A stretch of 64,000 nt of DNA from Ptychodera flava (lineage: Eukaryota > Hemichordata > Enteropneusta > Ptychoderidae): contig NC_091942.1 of assembly GCF_041260155.1 (NCBI RefSeq), positions 8,450,501 through 8,514,500 of the forward strand, written 5' to 3'. Position numbers and translations under genes: made by a program. The notes under the pieces were generated by a model. That model did no database searches, was not told the origin of the DNA, and saw only the letters and a program-made list of their open reading frames with translations. This document shows, piece by piece, positions 14,701 to 25,194 of this stretch. Within the stretch, counting starts at the first letter, position 1. Every line of letters starts with the position of its first letter.

Positions 14701-17700
14701 TAAATATGCAAATGAACCCTTCATTAACTTTACACTACTAAATGCTTTACAACACAGTTAGATATCTGTCAGATCAGTATATGCAGCAGTTTTCATCACA
14801 TTTGATGCAGTTATTTCGGAGTTATATGACTACTTTTAAAACTTCATGAAATATGCAAATGAGCTAATTATTAACTTGACACTGCTCAATGCTTCTCAGT
14901 ACAATTGGATATTTATCAGATCAACATCTGTAGCAAGTTTCATCAAATTTAACGCTGTAATTTTGGAGTAATATCACTAATTACAAAGTTCATTAAATAT
15001 GCAAATAAACCCTTAATTAACTTCACACAAGTAAATGCTCTACACCACAATTAGATATCTGTCGGATCAGTATCTGCAGCAGATTTCATAACATTTGGTG
15101 CAGTTATTTTGGAGTTATACCACTAATTACAAAACTTCATAAAATATGCAAATGACCTATTCGTTAACTTGACACTGCCAAATGCTTCTCAGTACAATTA
15201 GATATTTATCAAAACAATATCTGTACCCAATTTCAAAGACTTGGGTGCCGTAATTTCAGAGTTATATACCTAACTACAAAGTTCATTAAATATGCAAATG
15301 AACCCTTAATTAATTTCACACTACTGAATGCTTTACACTACAGTTAGATATCAGTCGGATCAGTATCTGCAGCAGATTTCATCACATTTGGTGAAGTTAT
15401 ATCGAAGTTATATGACTAATTACAAAACTTCATAAAATTACAAAACTTCATAGGGAAACCATTGTACGGAAAAAAACGATATTGCATAACTTCATTAATA
15501 TGCAAGCCACACAAACCAAAATCTAATCAGTTCTTGCAAGTAGCATATGGTACCTGTGTACCAAATCTGACTTGAATCCGTTCAGGCGTTTTTGAGTTAT
15601 CGTGTAAACAGACAGACAGACAGACACACACACACACACACACGGACAGACAGGCAGACATCGCTATGACAATAGCCCACGTGTTTACACACGTGAGCTA
15701 ATGAGAAAATTCTCATCTTCAGATGAAGAGCATTTGTGTGAGTAAGCAACCTTGGAGACCTGTATTAACTTTCTGCAAATTATTGGATCACTTGATTTGA
15801 GGTAAATGTACACGTACCATGTTTCATTGACCCATGCAGATATTGTCGGTTAGCCATCAGTACATTGTACCTTCACGTAATGTAATGATTATCCTTCACA
15901 ATTCAATCAGCTATGGGGAAACCATTTCCTCTCATTCATACACAGTAATTTCCACATCCTAATCCTACAGCCAAAAATCTTGTGCATGTGAGAAACATAC
16001 ATGAATCTGCATCTCTCTCCAGTTGTGTGTGCGCACACACACATGCATGTACACACACAGAGGACAAGTCAGTACAAGAATCTGAGTTTGTCAGTTAGGT
16101 GCTCAAAGAATTTTAAGTGTCACAACTTTTGGCTAAGCTTTGAATTTTTTAACAACGGCAACATACCAATATAATTTCAATTCTTCAGCTAAAGTTCCGC
16201 AAGAAACAGCACTAAACAGCATCTCAAAATGTATTGAAAATGTGTATAAAGGTATATGGTATAACCTATCTTTTTTCTTTATAGAACAGAATTTTATAGT
16301 GCACTGAGGCCCTATTTTGGTAAAGGTCTACAGAGTGCAGTTAAGGTAGAATGCGTATTATTCAGTTGAGGTACATGTAGCCACAGGGTCATCTCTAGAC
16401 ATGACCTCACGAGGGCTCCCTTCATGTAAGTCCAAAGAGTCTGCCATCACAGGTGCTGTCTCTCACACTTGATAATACAAACACTAGAAATAATCACACC
16501 TCATGATCTTCTGATGCTTCATTGTAAAGGGAGTTAAAATCCTTCCATCCAGGTCTGAGGGACAAAAGGTATTAGTGTAAGATATCTAATATACAAACAA
16601 TTTAACCTATGTAAAACAAAACAAAAAAGGGGTATCATTTGCTTTTCTGAACTCTCAGAGTTCATCTATCCTTAATGGGTCAAAATTGGCTTTTTATCTG
16701 GCAGGTTTGCTGTGCTACATGTATGAAAAATACCTTTGTAAAATCAATCATGAATTGCAACAATGTTGATGCATGATAAAATGAGACATCAAACACAGCT
16801 CTGCTGTACTCTATGCAGTTCTGTGTGAAGAGTTTTGTAGGAAGGCAGAGCAGCAGTTCATTTGCAAATATTTCTGGCAGAGACACTGTATCACAGAAGT
16901 TACATGTATGCTTTGCTCAACTCTTTTGAACCTCTTTATCCCAATTCTATATTCTACAATGACCAATGATAACAATGCATGGGATCGGACCAAACCAGAG
17001 TGTTGAAAGGGTAAAATATCTTTTGAAGTGTCTACTTCTCAACACCAAATTGACAAATACCGGTACATACATCATAGAAACGAGAACAAACCTTGTCCCT
17101 CGACACTCAGAGGCACTCATGAAGTCATGCATAGAAGACTTTTAGGACCATGGTGTATACAATAATTATCACCAAATATGTCATTACCTTGACTTTCCAT
17201 CTGTGGACACAAGTAGTTTTTGTCTTACTTCTGGACATTCATCTACCACCTAATGATGCATTGTAAAGAAATGATAAAAACGAAACACAAAACAAAATAG
17301 GAGACTTTCATTACACATCATTTCAAGATAACACATCAAAGTACTGAGAGATGGGAAAATGAATTCAGTAACTCTGGAGGTGATCTGACATGAGCTAAGT
17401 CAGAATGTAACCAATTATTTGAGAGTTGTGTGAACCCCAAAACACCATATTTTCAAAGCCCAATATTGATTGGAAAAGTTGTGGGCCATATTCAATATTC
17501 AAAATTGCTGTTGTGAATGATTATCAACTTTGCTCATGAGGAAGTGCAAGCTGAGGTCAACTTTTCTGCTGAATAGTAGAGAATACATATATCAATGTGA
17601 AAAACTCTACCAATTATTTTCCTAGACTGACACTAAAGGTTGCTGGTATTTACACATGCATATGACATTCCCCGTCCTCCATCAACATCGACAACAATAC

Positions 17701-20700
17701 TCACTTCATCAACATGCGGTGCACAATCTGGATCAGTTATGATGCAAGTAGCATGTGAATTCTGAAGTCTTGTTCTGATGTCCTTACTCCTCAGAAGAGT
17801 TGTACCAGGACTCAGCACAATACCTAAAAACAGAAATACATGTTATGAAGGTTTCCCTTGAAATCATTTCAGTCACTTTGTATGGAGTGGACCTTTCCCC
17901 CTTGATTGTTGCCATTTCTATGTATATTTGCAGGGTCAAATATTGACAGTCGGCACTAAAATAAGATGTAGATATAAATGTTTGGCTTCAATCAACAAAA
18001 TTGCATTTTTCACCCTACATCACTGCAATTCATGATATCCAATTTCAGACGTGTAAGCCAACTTTTATCAACCTAGGTGGTCCACTAAAACTAGTACCTG
18101 AGTTAGAGTAAATGAAAACACACCTAGGGGCCCTGATTGAATGGCTTCATTGAGAGTACATTAGTGATCTCAGTACCCATGTTATGTTAGTCAACACGCC
18201 GCCCTCGAAGATATCCCAGAATTCACCACTTCATCATCGATTCAAAAATGGCGGCCATCTAGCGATACCTCGGTGAAAACACTCAATTTTCAAACTAATT
18301 TTAAGTGCCACTACATATTTTCTAGTAAACTCATTTTCACGCCAATGACATTTTATTGCCTGATGTACAAGGCAGTGGAATTTTTTATGAATTTTTATTA
18401 GTTCTACACACAAATTTTTTTATCGAAAAATTGATGCTTTGTAAAGTTTGGTCAAACGTAAACTCGACCCCTGTCCGTTTTGACCAAAGTGATTCACACC
18501 CTCTTGTCGCTGGTTGTGGTCAGATCAATTCCGGTGCCCTAGTCACTTCGACTTCAGTCGCTTTTAATGTTACCTGACAACATTTTACTGAGTACATATG
18601 CAACTTGTTTCTGAGAGAAAATCTGCTTGCTTCACTACAACAATCTGATACTCGTGGGAGGCCTGAGGGGGTACCCCCACTGTCATCTACTGACTCGGAA
18701 CGTGTGTCACTGAAGGATGGAGGGATTAGCATGTCATTTACTGATTTGGGAAATAAGGCATTCATCATGATCACAATTACTTGCCATATGTGGCAAGATT
18801 GGATGAGCAAAGGCGATCCGCTCGCCTTGGTGCCTTGACGTCAAATGAGCCGATTTCCGGTTGCAGCAATTCATTATGGGATATCTTCGCGGGCTGTGTG
18901 GTTAGTCAAGTCAATCTTCACCCCATACCTGCCCTCATGCATGCGATGTTAATTAGCCACCACTCTGGAACTCTGGGTAGAATGACAATCAGCCTCTCCA
19001 ACCTCTGTATTCCACAGTCCTTGGTCAAAAGATTAGCAACTCTGACAAGCAAATAACAGAAAGTTTGCTTTCAAGATGTTTAGGATTCCAAATCCCCTCT
19101 CTGTGTCTCATACCTACATGTATGTACGGTATGTTTGAACTCAAGTGACAAATTCCTGAATTTGAATCAAGCTTCAATCTAAAATTGTAAAGGTTTGCAG
19201 TATTAAATGCAGTCAGTATAATAAGGTATGTTTAACCCTTTGCACCCTGACCCCCTGGTACTCTATGACATCATCAGACATTTCTGTCCGAGCTGGGTTC
19301 AAAGGGTTAATGCTGAATTCGATGATGTCTGATTGTCATCTTTGTTGACATATATCTTACATAAAAAACTAGATTTGCTTAATCTGTCTAGACAAATAAG
19401 GTTGTGCAAAATAATATGCTTGCTTCTAATTGTGGGCCCCTGCAGAATTATGCTTAGGCACGATTTTTTGTAAGTCATTAAATCCAACTACCTTACACGC
19501 AGCCATAATTCTGACCAGCAAAAGTTCACTCACAGGGGCCAGTAATGACAAATAACAATGAACGTTGTCGGTGGGTGCCTGTAGCCACATGTACCGGGGC
19601 CCTTGTAATCTCTGCATTGTATTTCAAATGAAACACTATTTCTGTTCGTTGTCAACCCTTTCGATCCACTCCATTACATGTAGTTATTACTATGGATTGC
19701 CCTAACTAAACAATTTCTTAATAGCTCATGAGATAATAGAGGGATATATTTTATGAGCTGTCAATGAGTTGTGATACAGGAGCGATTAACTTAACTCATA
19801 CGGTAGATCAAATATGCTGTTGTCTACCTGGACAAAATTTACGTCCTACAAAAAAATTGCCTTTACATCATTATCAAAATGCTAAATTTGTTGACATTTC
19901 ACTAGCTTGTTGGGACAGTTTACTGAATCTACACAAGTTTCTGCAAAAGATTAATTTCTCTGTTCTATCAAGTCATCCTATCCAAAATGAGTACACCTTT
20001 CCTTCCGGTCGAATAACCAACAAAGCTAACTGGATTTGGAGAAAGGGTGATTTTCCTTACTTCTTGGATTTGACACTCAGATCCTGGAATGACCATTTCA
20101 GCTCATTCCCATGGTCGTCTATCCACCAATATGCTGGTAAATTCCGTTTCAATTCACCATTCTATGCAAAAAAATAAAAAACATAAGCAAAACAAACAGG
20201 ATGATGTAAATTTAAACCCTAAAATTTACAACATGCATTAATAAATGAAAGACCTTATGCTTGTGATCTTGTGATAATCTTTCAATCTATTCCTCAACCC
20301 TTTCACCACCATGGTTTGGCCTAAATCCATTGTATCATTGGTGATTATGGACCCCTTTACAAGGAAATGGAGTGAACGAGTTACGGAAAGTATCAATACT
20401 CTATTGAACATAAAATGTCCACACTATGAAAGAATTTAGGATAAAATTTTTCCTCCAACAAAGTTTATATGCCACTCTGATGTTCTCTACTTCAGCACTG
20501 AATATGTTTAAAGCCTTAATGATAACAGGTTATCCTTTAAGGGAAAAAACTCCAATTTTTAGGATTTTCTGACTTGTATAAGAGATGATTTCAATTATAA
20601 CAAGGCAGTATTGCTGAAGGCAATGAGTACTTGGGCCGTGATAGAGTAATTTTGAGGACAATATATACTACTATTCAAATATGGTCTTGAATTTCCTCCT

Positions 20701-23700
20701 GTCCATGAGGCATTTGATTAGCTGGTTATTAAACGAAGCAATGGCATGACAACGGCAAAATATGTCTAGCAACTTTTGTGGAGTTTGAGGCAGGGGTTCT
20801 TTATTTATAGCGGGAATTGCTTAAACTCCTTAAATATTCAAATTACAGCAAATTTCTTTTGTTCTCGATGGTAGATGTCTAATATTTAGATGGGCATATT
20901 TAGATTTCTACCCTATAGTTATCCCTATATACCAAAAATCGGACATCCAGCTCTATTGGCTTGCTCAGAATTAGATATGCGCATAATTAATGAGGTACAA
21001 TATGTGGTGTCATAAGTGTCCCATCATACCATTTATGAAGGGTGTAGCACTTGTGGTTACTGAGTTGTGGACAAATATATATATTTGAGGTCAAAGGTCA
21101 TCGAGGTCACGTGACATTTTGTCAAAATAATTGTATTGCTAAGTTATTCCTATATACCAAAAATCAGACCTCTAGCTCTATTGGCGCGCTCAAAATTATA
21201 TATGCGCATAATTAATGAGGTACAATATGTGGTGTCATAAGGTGTCTTATCATACCAAATATGAAGGATGTAGCACTTGTGGTTACTGAGTTGTGGACAA
21301 ATATATATATTTGAGGTCAAAGGTCATTGAGGTCACGTCACATTTTGTCTTAATAATTGTATTGCTAAGTTATTCCTATATACCAAAAATCAGACCTCTA
21401 GCTCTATTGGCTCGCTCAAAATAAGATATGCACATAATTAATGAGGTACAATATATGGTGTCATAAGGTGTCCCATCATACCAAATATGAAGGGTGTAGC
21501 ACTTGTGGTTACTGAGTTATGGACAATAATGTATATTTGAGGTCAAAGGTCATTGAGGTCACGTGAAGTTTTGTCAAACAAATTATATTGTTAACTTATC
21601 CCTACATACCAGAAATCAGACCTCTTGCTCTATTGGCTCGCTCACAATTAGATATGCACATAATTAATGGGGTACAATATGTGGCATCATAAGGTGTCCC
21701 ATCATACCAAATATGAAAGGTTTAGCACTTGTGGTTACTGAGTTATGGACAATAATGTATATTTGAGGTCAAAGGTCACCAAGGTCATATGATATTTTGT
21801 CAAAATGTCTGAGATATCTGCATGAACCGATGGACTCACTGATGGACTCACGGACGGATATGAGCCAATCTATAAGCCCCCTGGACTTTATCCGTGGGGA
21901 CAAAAAAACTGTGTCACTGCATCCTTTAGGCAATATGAATACAAGAAACTAAATTTTTATTTTTCTCGGCATCATACATGCGAGTCCATGGAGAACTGCC
22001 TTATACATGGGAGTCTATGGAGGTGTAAACTAAAAAGTCCTCTAACACGGCCAAATTTGATAGCATTGTGAAACAAATCGACGTGCATCTGTATGGGGTT
22101 GGGTACTAGGCGTGAACGGACGGACGGACGCACGGACATGACCAAACCTATAAGTCCCCTCGGACTTCGTCCATGGTGATTAAAAACAACGCAACAGTTA
22201 TTACAGCTACACCGGCGGTAGGTTCATATCCAGAGCCCCGTACGGTCTGCCGCCGTCGCTTGAAAACAATCTCATGCACCCGGCCATATGGGCAGCTGGC
22301 CGGATGCATGACTTCCCGGAGAAGGCGAGCTGTCACGTTCAAGCTCAGGATTATTTGTCGATCAAATTTCAGTAAATTTACCTTACCTAGATGAAATTTT
22401 GTCTATAGGCTGAAATTTCGCCGAAGTTTGACAAAATTACATCGATTTTTCAGGTTCATATGCGACATTTTTGAGTTTTGAATGCAGACAGAAATAAGTT
22501 TTGAGGCAACATGGCTGCGACCCCATGTTGACCCCTAGCCCTGCGTACGATGCTATGTGCTACAGCTAACACACAGCATCGTACGCAGGGCCAGCAAGAG
22601 AGTTGCCGACATCGACGGTTATTTACGAGAAGTGAATAAAAGACTGTCATTTTTGGAAGCGATCGAGTAGCTGAGGTAGGCTGGGATACGACTTGGGCCC
22701 AAGAACGCTGAATTTCGGCAGTAATTTGGCTTTTTACGTCAAGTCCCAAAATGGATTGAAGTCACCGACCCAACGTACGGGTCTTTGCAGGGCTGTGGTG
22801 AGCGGGGCGGTTAGCTGTAGCGGAACACACAGCATCGTACGCAGGGCTAGTTGACCCCCAAGTGAAAATGTGTTCGCGATCAAATCTTCCTATATTTTTT
22901 TCAGAATTTTCAACAAAATCATTGCTTCTTACATCTTTTGTAAAATATAAAATACTAAAATAAAACTGCGATGTGCCATGTCTCCAGATTGACCGTTCGA
23001 CGCAAACTTGTGACGCAGTTGAAATTCAATACTGACCGCCAAATAATCTTAATGAGACGAGATCAGTCTAGACATCCTCCAAATTATCCAACCATTCGCA
23101 TTGGAGTTCAGTTCGCTTAGAGTATCATAACATTTTTCGGCCTTCTTTTAGATCGACCCTAATATCTCCCATTTAGGAAATAAATACACAAGCTACCTCG
23201 ACAAAACTTCATGCACCATCCAAGACCAAACGCACTACAAATCTGTCTTGACGTCATCATCTCCTTACATGGTAATCGGCATACCGTATTTTTTAGCAAA
23301 GGGGACACAGAATACGTCGGAGTATTCAGTTTCAAAACGTATTACATTGTGTGATGTTGTCAAAAAAAAGTCATGTTACTGCAGTGGTATAAATTACAAA
23401 ACACAAAATTCAAATCAGTTTATTTTGGACTGGCTTTACCCAACATTTCATATTGTTTCTTATGCCAGATTTGACCACGTGCTTACTGGCGACCCCTTTT
23501 CATGCAAATTTTGTGTCAAATGATGTGTTCCCCTGGAAAAACAAACGTACGATTTCTAAATGAAGGAGGCGAAATTTGCCCTCAAGACTCGAAACCACCC
23601 CTTTATGGGGTGTACCTAGCTATTTTTAACGAGCTTCTCGAATCTGCAGCTCTATTTCGAAATGATGGTCTGGTTTTCTCAGCTCAAGGATAAGTGTTCT

Positions 23701-25085
23701 CCATCGCTGTGGGCATTACTATTCTCAACCGGGGGTAGAGTTTCCAGTCGTAATGTTTTTCATTGTGTCCGGGATATAAAACCTTTCCTTTTCAAACTTT
23801 CTCTTTGATTAACACTAATCCACATCTTGTCAGTGATTAAACATGTTTCAAGTTTAAATGTTAAATTCTGGTCTCGAGCCCTCCTGTTCGACCAAACCGA
23901 AATTACCCCTCCCACTTTGGCTCGTCCAGTGGGTGTAGCAAGGGTCGTGCCATCGCCTAGTAAACAGAGGGTGCATTAATTGTTGCATTTCGATGCACAT
24001 TTTGATTATATTCAGAAGATTTTGTGGCAAAAACTCAGATAGAGAAGCATTTATATTCACATCTCACTTATTCAAGACTGACTGAGAGCAGCACTTCCAT
24101 TCAGTTAACATCATTACGCCATTTATTATGCCAAGAAAGATGAAGCCAATACATTTTGCCCTCCCTGGTCTCAGCCAGAAATGGTTATACCTTACAGTTT
24201 TTTTCCCACGGAATGAAAACAAATGTACTTGGGCTGAGGCCCAAGTACAATAATTGTCCGGCAAATACAGAGCCAATCCTCTTATCAGTAATGTCTGCAG
24301 CTCTTTTGCATTCTGATACTAGCAATCTTCTCAATGCCATTACTGTTTTGACATGTACAGTTCTCAGGAAATGCTCTACTAAAATCTGTCTTTTGACAGG
24401 GTTGAATCACAGGGTCTAGTAAATGCTACGTTGATTTATCAATAATGATGATCAATATCATGTATCAATGATTTCTATAACACAGGCTTTGACTCTGTCA
24501 TTTGTACAGATAGCTATCCCATCATGATCTCCACATTGTGTATTAAAAACCACAGTTGTCTTCATATCAGATGATTTGCCTACCATGTCTTCTCCATCAG
24601 TTACTACTCATGATTACTGATGTAAGGGACTATCACCCTACCTGGACAACTAGTTAACAGCTCATGGCTGACAGACACTACCTTTTCTTTAAACAATTAT
24701 TCCATGCTTTGTTTACCTTCTCTTTATCTGCCCATACATCTATGACATCACTGGCAAAATTGTAATATTCCGGAACGTCAAGTTTGAAATTTTTCCTTCC
24801 CAATTCATAGTCATTGAATCCTGTTGCTGAAATGGCAGAGAGAAAACCTCGGTTCTGCTGCAGGAGAGGCCTATGGAGTTGCCATGGCGTTTGATGTTTT
24901 CCTTGAACATCAGTTGTCAGGTGTCTGTTTCTATGGCAACTGGCTGAGCTGTTAGATAGAGTTCTTGTGTTTATGCTCAGTCTTCTTTGTAAACCACTCA
25001 CGGGGCGGACGCCATGGAAACTACTTGGGTGAAACTTTGATCGCAGTATTGGAGGCAGGCGTCGACTGGCAATCATAACAGCCAT
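2670..25085 (-). CDS. ACSM: Acyl-CoA synthetase, medium-chain family (ACSM), mitochondrial; 15 coding exons
   Basis: ATP-dependent ligation of CoA to medium-chain or aromatic carboxylic acids through an acyl-adenylate, expected in the mitochondrial matrix. Coding exons in transcript order: 25085-24717, 20161-20061, 19041-18929, 17823-17705, 17249-17188, 16554-16500, 14235-14114, 12769-12613, 7799-7671, 5915-5841, 5344-5162, 4699-4572, 3908-3809, 3452-3333, 2774-2670. All junctions keep frame and the total is 645 codons plus TAA. Seen motifs: P-loop TSGTTGLPK (288-296), GYGQTET (428-434), ribose-binding Asp514 in LLGDRG, hinge region GRADDVI (528-534), and C-terminal catalytic lysine Lys625 in [10 protein letters not shown]. 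The N-terminus is Arg/Ser/His-rich and acid-poor, like a mitochondrial presequence. At 645 residues it is longer than the roughly 580 usual for vertebrate ACSM, the excess being N-terminal. An acceptor-like tract just upstream of the first Met (exon edge near 25154) suggests a noncoding 5' exon further out. The nearest minus-strand AATAAA I see is at 2358-2363. Which ACSM paralogue it is cannot be decided from sequence alone. Confidence 0.95.
3333..3452 (-). CDS. ACSM: ACSM exon 14 (residues 572-611)
   Basis: Encodes [12 protein letters not shown] and [14 protein letters not shown] in the C-terminal domain. 120 bp, phase 0 at both ends. Confidence 0.95.
3809..3908 (-). CDS. ACSM: ACSM exon 13 (residues 538-571)
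   Basis: Encodes [18 protein letters not shown] and [13 protein letters not shown], start of the mobile C-terminal domain. Enters with one base completing Gly538. Confidence 0.95.
4572..4699 (-). CDS. ACSM: ACSM exon 12, ribose-binding and hinge region (residues 496-538)
   Basis: Encodes [18 protein letters not shown] and [10 protein letters not shown]. Asp514 corresponds to the ribose-binding Asp. The usual Thr before GD in this core motif is Leu here. The hinge aspartate in GRADD is kept. Confidence 0.93.
5162..5344 (-). CDS. ACSM: ACSM exon 11 (residues 435-495)
   Basis: Encodes [19 protein letters not shown] and [14 protein letters not shown]. The acceptor at GGGAGCAG was chosen because it restores phase 0 and gives the family residues between GQTET and RPGS; a later AG would break the frame. 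Confidence 0.9.
5841..5915 (-). CDS. ACSM: ACSM exon 10 (residues 410-434)
   Basis: Encodes NPEVIEEW and the adenine-binding motif GYGQTET at residues 428-434. 75 bp, phase 0, donor GTGAGT. Confidence 0.93.
6395..7020. repeat. Diverged tandem repeat, ~165-bp unit, about 4 copies (ACSM intron 9)
   Basis: The phrase TTGCATAAATC(C/A)AATATGGCTGC recurs near 6495, 6665, 6830 and 6990 with similar sequence between. Units are well diverged, so the array is old. Confidence 0.65.
7671..7799 (-). CDS. ACSM: ACSM exon 9 (residues 367-409)
   Basis: Encodes [15 protein letters not shown] and HTISAGEPL, characteristic of the ACSM acyl-binding region. 129 bp, phase 0 at both ends, donor GTAAGG. Confidence 0.93.
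8912..9119. mobile_element. MITE with CCCTTTGAG(T/C)GC ends
   Basis: Left end AACCCTTTGAGTGCC, right end AGCGCTCAAAGAATTAA. Related sequence in the other orientation lies at 12808-12973. Confidence 0.65.
10660..11065. repeat. Pair of ~135-bp direct repeats about 270 bp apart
   Basis: Both copies read CATCCTTCACTGTAAA, then TTTTTATACAAAA, then GGGAAAGACAC and GACTGAGTC. They lie inside the long-arm inverted-repeat element. Confidence 0.6.
11550..11873. mobile_element. PIF/Harbinger-type MITE with TTA target duplication
   Basis: Ends GGCCAAAAAAAGAAAAAG..TTTCTGGTCAG and the complement CTGACCAGAAAC..TTTTTGGCC. Both sides are flanked by TTA (11547-11549 and 11874-11876). GG(C/G) ends with a 3-bp TWA target duplication are typical of PIF/Harbinger elements. 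Confidence 0.8.
12496..12622. repeat. 127-bp duplication, original copy spanning the exon 8 donor
   Basis: Nearly identical to 12974-13100. On the minus strand it contains the last 10 bp of ACSM exon 8, the GT donor and 117 bp of intron 8. Confidence 0.85.
12613..12769 (-). CDS. ACSM: ACSM exon 8 (residues 314-366)
   Basis: Encodes the family segments [20 protein letters not shown] and [12 protein letters not shown]. The last 10 bp of this exon plus its donor and downstream intron are duplicated at 12974-13100. Confidence 0.93.
12808..12973. mobile_element. Truncated CCCTTTGAG-family MITE
   Basis: Matches the reverse complement of most of the copy at 8912-9119 and is cut off where the 127-bp duplication begins. 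Confidence 0.6.
12974..13100. repeat. 127-bp duplication, second copy with decoy splice donor (intron 7)
   Basis: Only about two base differences from 12496-12622. It places a second CTGGAG/GTGAGG donor upstream of exon 8 in the transcript. It directly abuts the truncated MITE at 12808-12973. Confidence 0.85.
14114..14235 (-). CDS. ACSM: ACSM exon 7, AMP-binding P-loop (residues 274-314)
   Basis: Carries the adenylate-forming enzyme signature TSGTTGLPK at residues 288-296, which binds the ATP phosphates. Followed by [12 protein letters not shown] as in ACSM proteins. Donor GTAAGT. Confidence 0.95.
14390..15450. repeat. Satellite of seven ~147-bp monomers in ACSM intron 6
   Basis: Each monomer contains AATTACAAA..TTCAT(T/A)AAATATGCAAAT and a TTAGATAT..CAGATCA block. 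Monomers 3, 5 and 7 share AACCCTT..TTACACTAC..TGCAGCAG; 4 and 6 share GAC/GAG..TTGACACTGC..CTTCTCAGTACAATT. The array is therefore built of ~295-bp dimers. Confidence 0.8.
15608..15655. repeat. (ACAG)n / (CA)n simple repeat
   Basis: ACAGACAGACAG followed by CACACACACACA and again GGACAGACAG, then the short phrase GCTATGACAATAGCCCACGTG with a CACGTG/ACACGTGAG hairpin. Ends the satellite block. Confidence 0.8.
16500..16554 (-). CDS. ACSM: ACSM exon 6 (residues 255-273)
   Basis: A 55-bp exon encoding [19 protein letters not shown], the segment just before the P-loop. Acceptor CAG, donor GTGTGA, phase 0. Confidence 0.85.
17188..17249 (-). CDS. ACSM: ACSM exon 5 (residues 235-255)
   Basis: Short 62-bp exon encoding [20 protein letters not shown]. 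Leaves two bases that complete an arginine with exon 6. Confidence 0.85.
17705..17823 (-). CDS. ACSM: ACSM exon 4 (residues 195-234)
   Basis: Encodes [11 protein letters not shown] and CIITDPDC, matching the acyl-CoA synthetase core after the exon 3 segment. Donor GTGAGT, phase 0. Confidence 0.9.
18187..18908. mobile_element. 0.72-kb inverted-repeat element in ACSM intron 3
   Basis: Left end CACGCCGCCCTCGAAGATAT and right end complement CACAGCCCGCGAAGATATCCCA form imperfect inverted repeats. No recognisable protein inside. It ends about 20 bp from exon 3. Confidence 0.65.
18929..19041 (-). CDS. ACSM: ACSM exon 3 (residues 157-195)
   Basis: Encodes [20 protein letters not shown], a hallmark of the family. 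113 bp, entering with one base and leaving with one base, which matches both neighbours. A transposon end lies only about 20 bp beyond its donor. Confidence 0.9.
19232..19310. mobile_element. 79-bp foldback repeat (intron 2)
   Basis: Begins TTAACCCTTTG and ends CAAAGGGTTAA; a perfect 11-bp inverted repeat at the ends. Confidence 0.6.
20061..20161 (-). CDS. ACSM: ACSM exon 2 (residues 124-157)
   Basis: Encodes the family segment [17 protein letters not shown]. The acceptor follows a T-rich tract and TAG; the donor is GTAAGG in phase 2. A 137-codon open frame on the opposite strand over this place is only its shadow. Confidence 0.9.
20922..21805. repeat. Four ~225-bp tandem units inside copy 1
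   Basis: Units begin near 20922, 21145, 21371 and 21597 with TATACCAAAAATC(G/A)GA and contain GCATAATTAATGAGGTACAA and TTTGAGGTCAAAGGTCA. The copy 2 element has only two. Confidence 0.85.
22536..22849. mobile_element. 314-bp transposon nested in copy 1
   Basis: Ends TAGCCCTGCGTACGATGCT and the complement. Flanked by GTTGACCCC at 22527-22535 and 22850-22858, a 9-bp target duplication (7 bp if the ends are drawn differently). An extra internal inverted copy of the terminus lies at about 22571-22592. A Mutator- or hAT-like origin is suggested. Confidence 0.75.
24717..25085 (-). CDS. ACSM: ACSM exon 1 (residues 1-123)
   Basis: Starts at the first ATG of the open frame (25085). Residues 1-30 are rich in Arg, Ser and His without acidic residues, typical of a mitochondrial targeting peptide. 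The conserved family sequence begins only near residue 102 ([21 protein letters not shown] region). Ends in phase 0 at a GTAAAC donor; continued reading enters a stop after 12 codons. Confidence 0.9.
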
Positions 25086-25194
25086 TCTGTTGCGTCACCA
25101 GGGACTTTCTTGTAGGGATGATGATTCAGTTTGGCTGCTAATTCATCTCAGAGACTGCAGGAGAGAAAGAATGTCACACTGATCAGCATTTTAT

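Larger units (their letters stand above)
20597..24252 (+). mobile_element. 3.66-kb unclassified transposable element, copy 1 (ACSM intron 1)
   Basis: Almost identical to the reverse complement of 37565-40796, which defines the ends. One end carries a palindrome (24224-24249, GTACTTGGGC..GCCCAAGTAC); the other end has AGTACTTGGGCCG near 20627. Contains a four-unit ~225-bp tandem array, a nested 314-bp transposon, and only short open frames without recognised domains. Non-autonomous by appearance. A terminal hairpin would suit a Helitron-like element, but the ends do not prove it. Confidence 0.8.

Noticed and set aside
19764..20177. 137-codon plus-strand frame, one of the longest in the window
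   Set aside because: It lies antisense to ACSM exon 2, whose product is clearly recognisable on the minus strand.
20922..21805. Regular repeats considered as a CRISPR-like array
   Set aside because: Units of ~225 bp are whole tandem copies without short repeat/spacer structure, in a eukaryotic transposon.
22456..22749. 97-codon frame conserved between the two large elements (also 39002-39280)
   Set aside because: Conservation follows from the recent common origin of the two copies; it overlaps the nested transposon, has no recognised domain and no codon pattern of selection that I can see.
23248..23523. 91-codon frame in copy 1, counterpart 38249-38566
   Set aside because: The counterpart is frame-shifted at the A-run, so the frame is not maintained; treated as noncoding element sequence.
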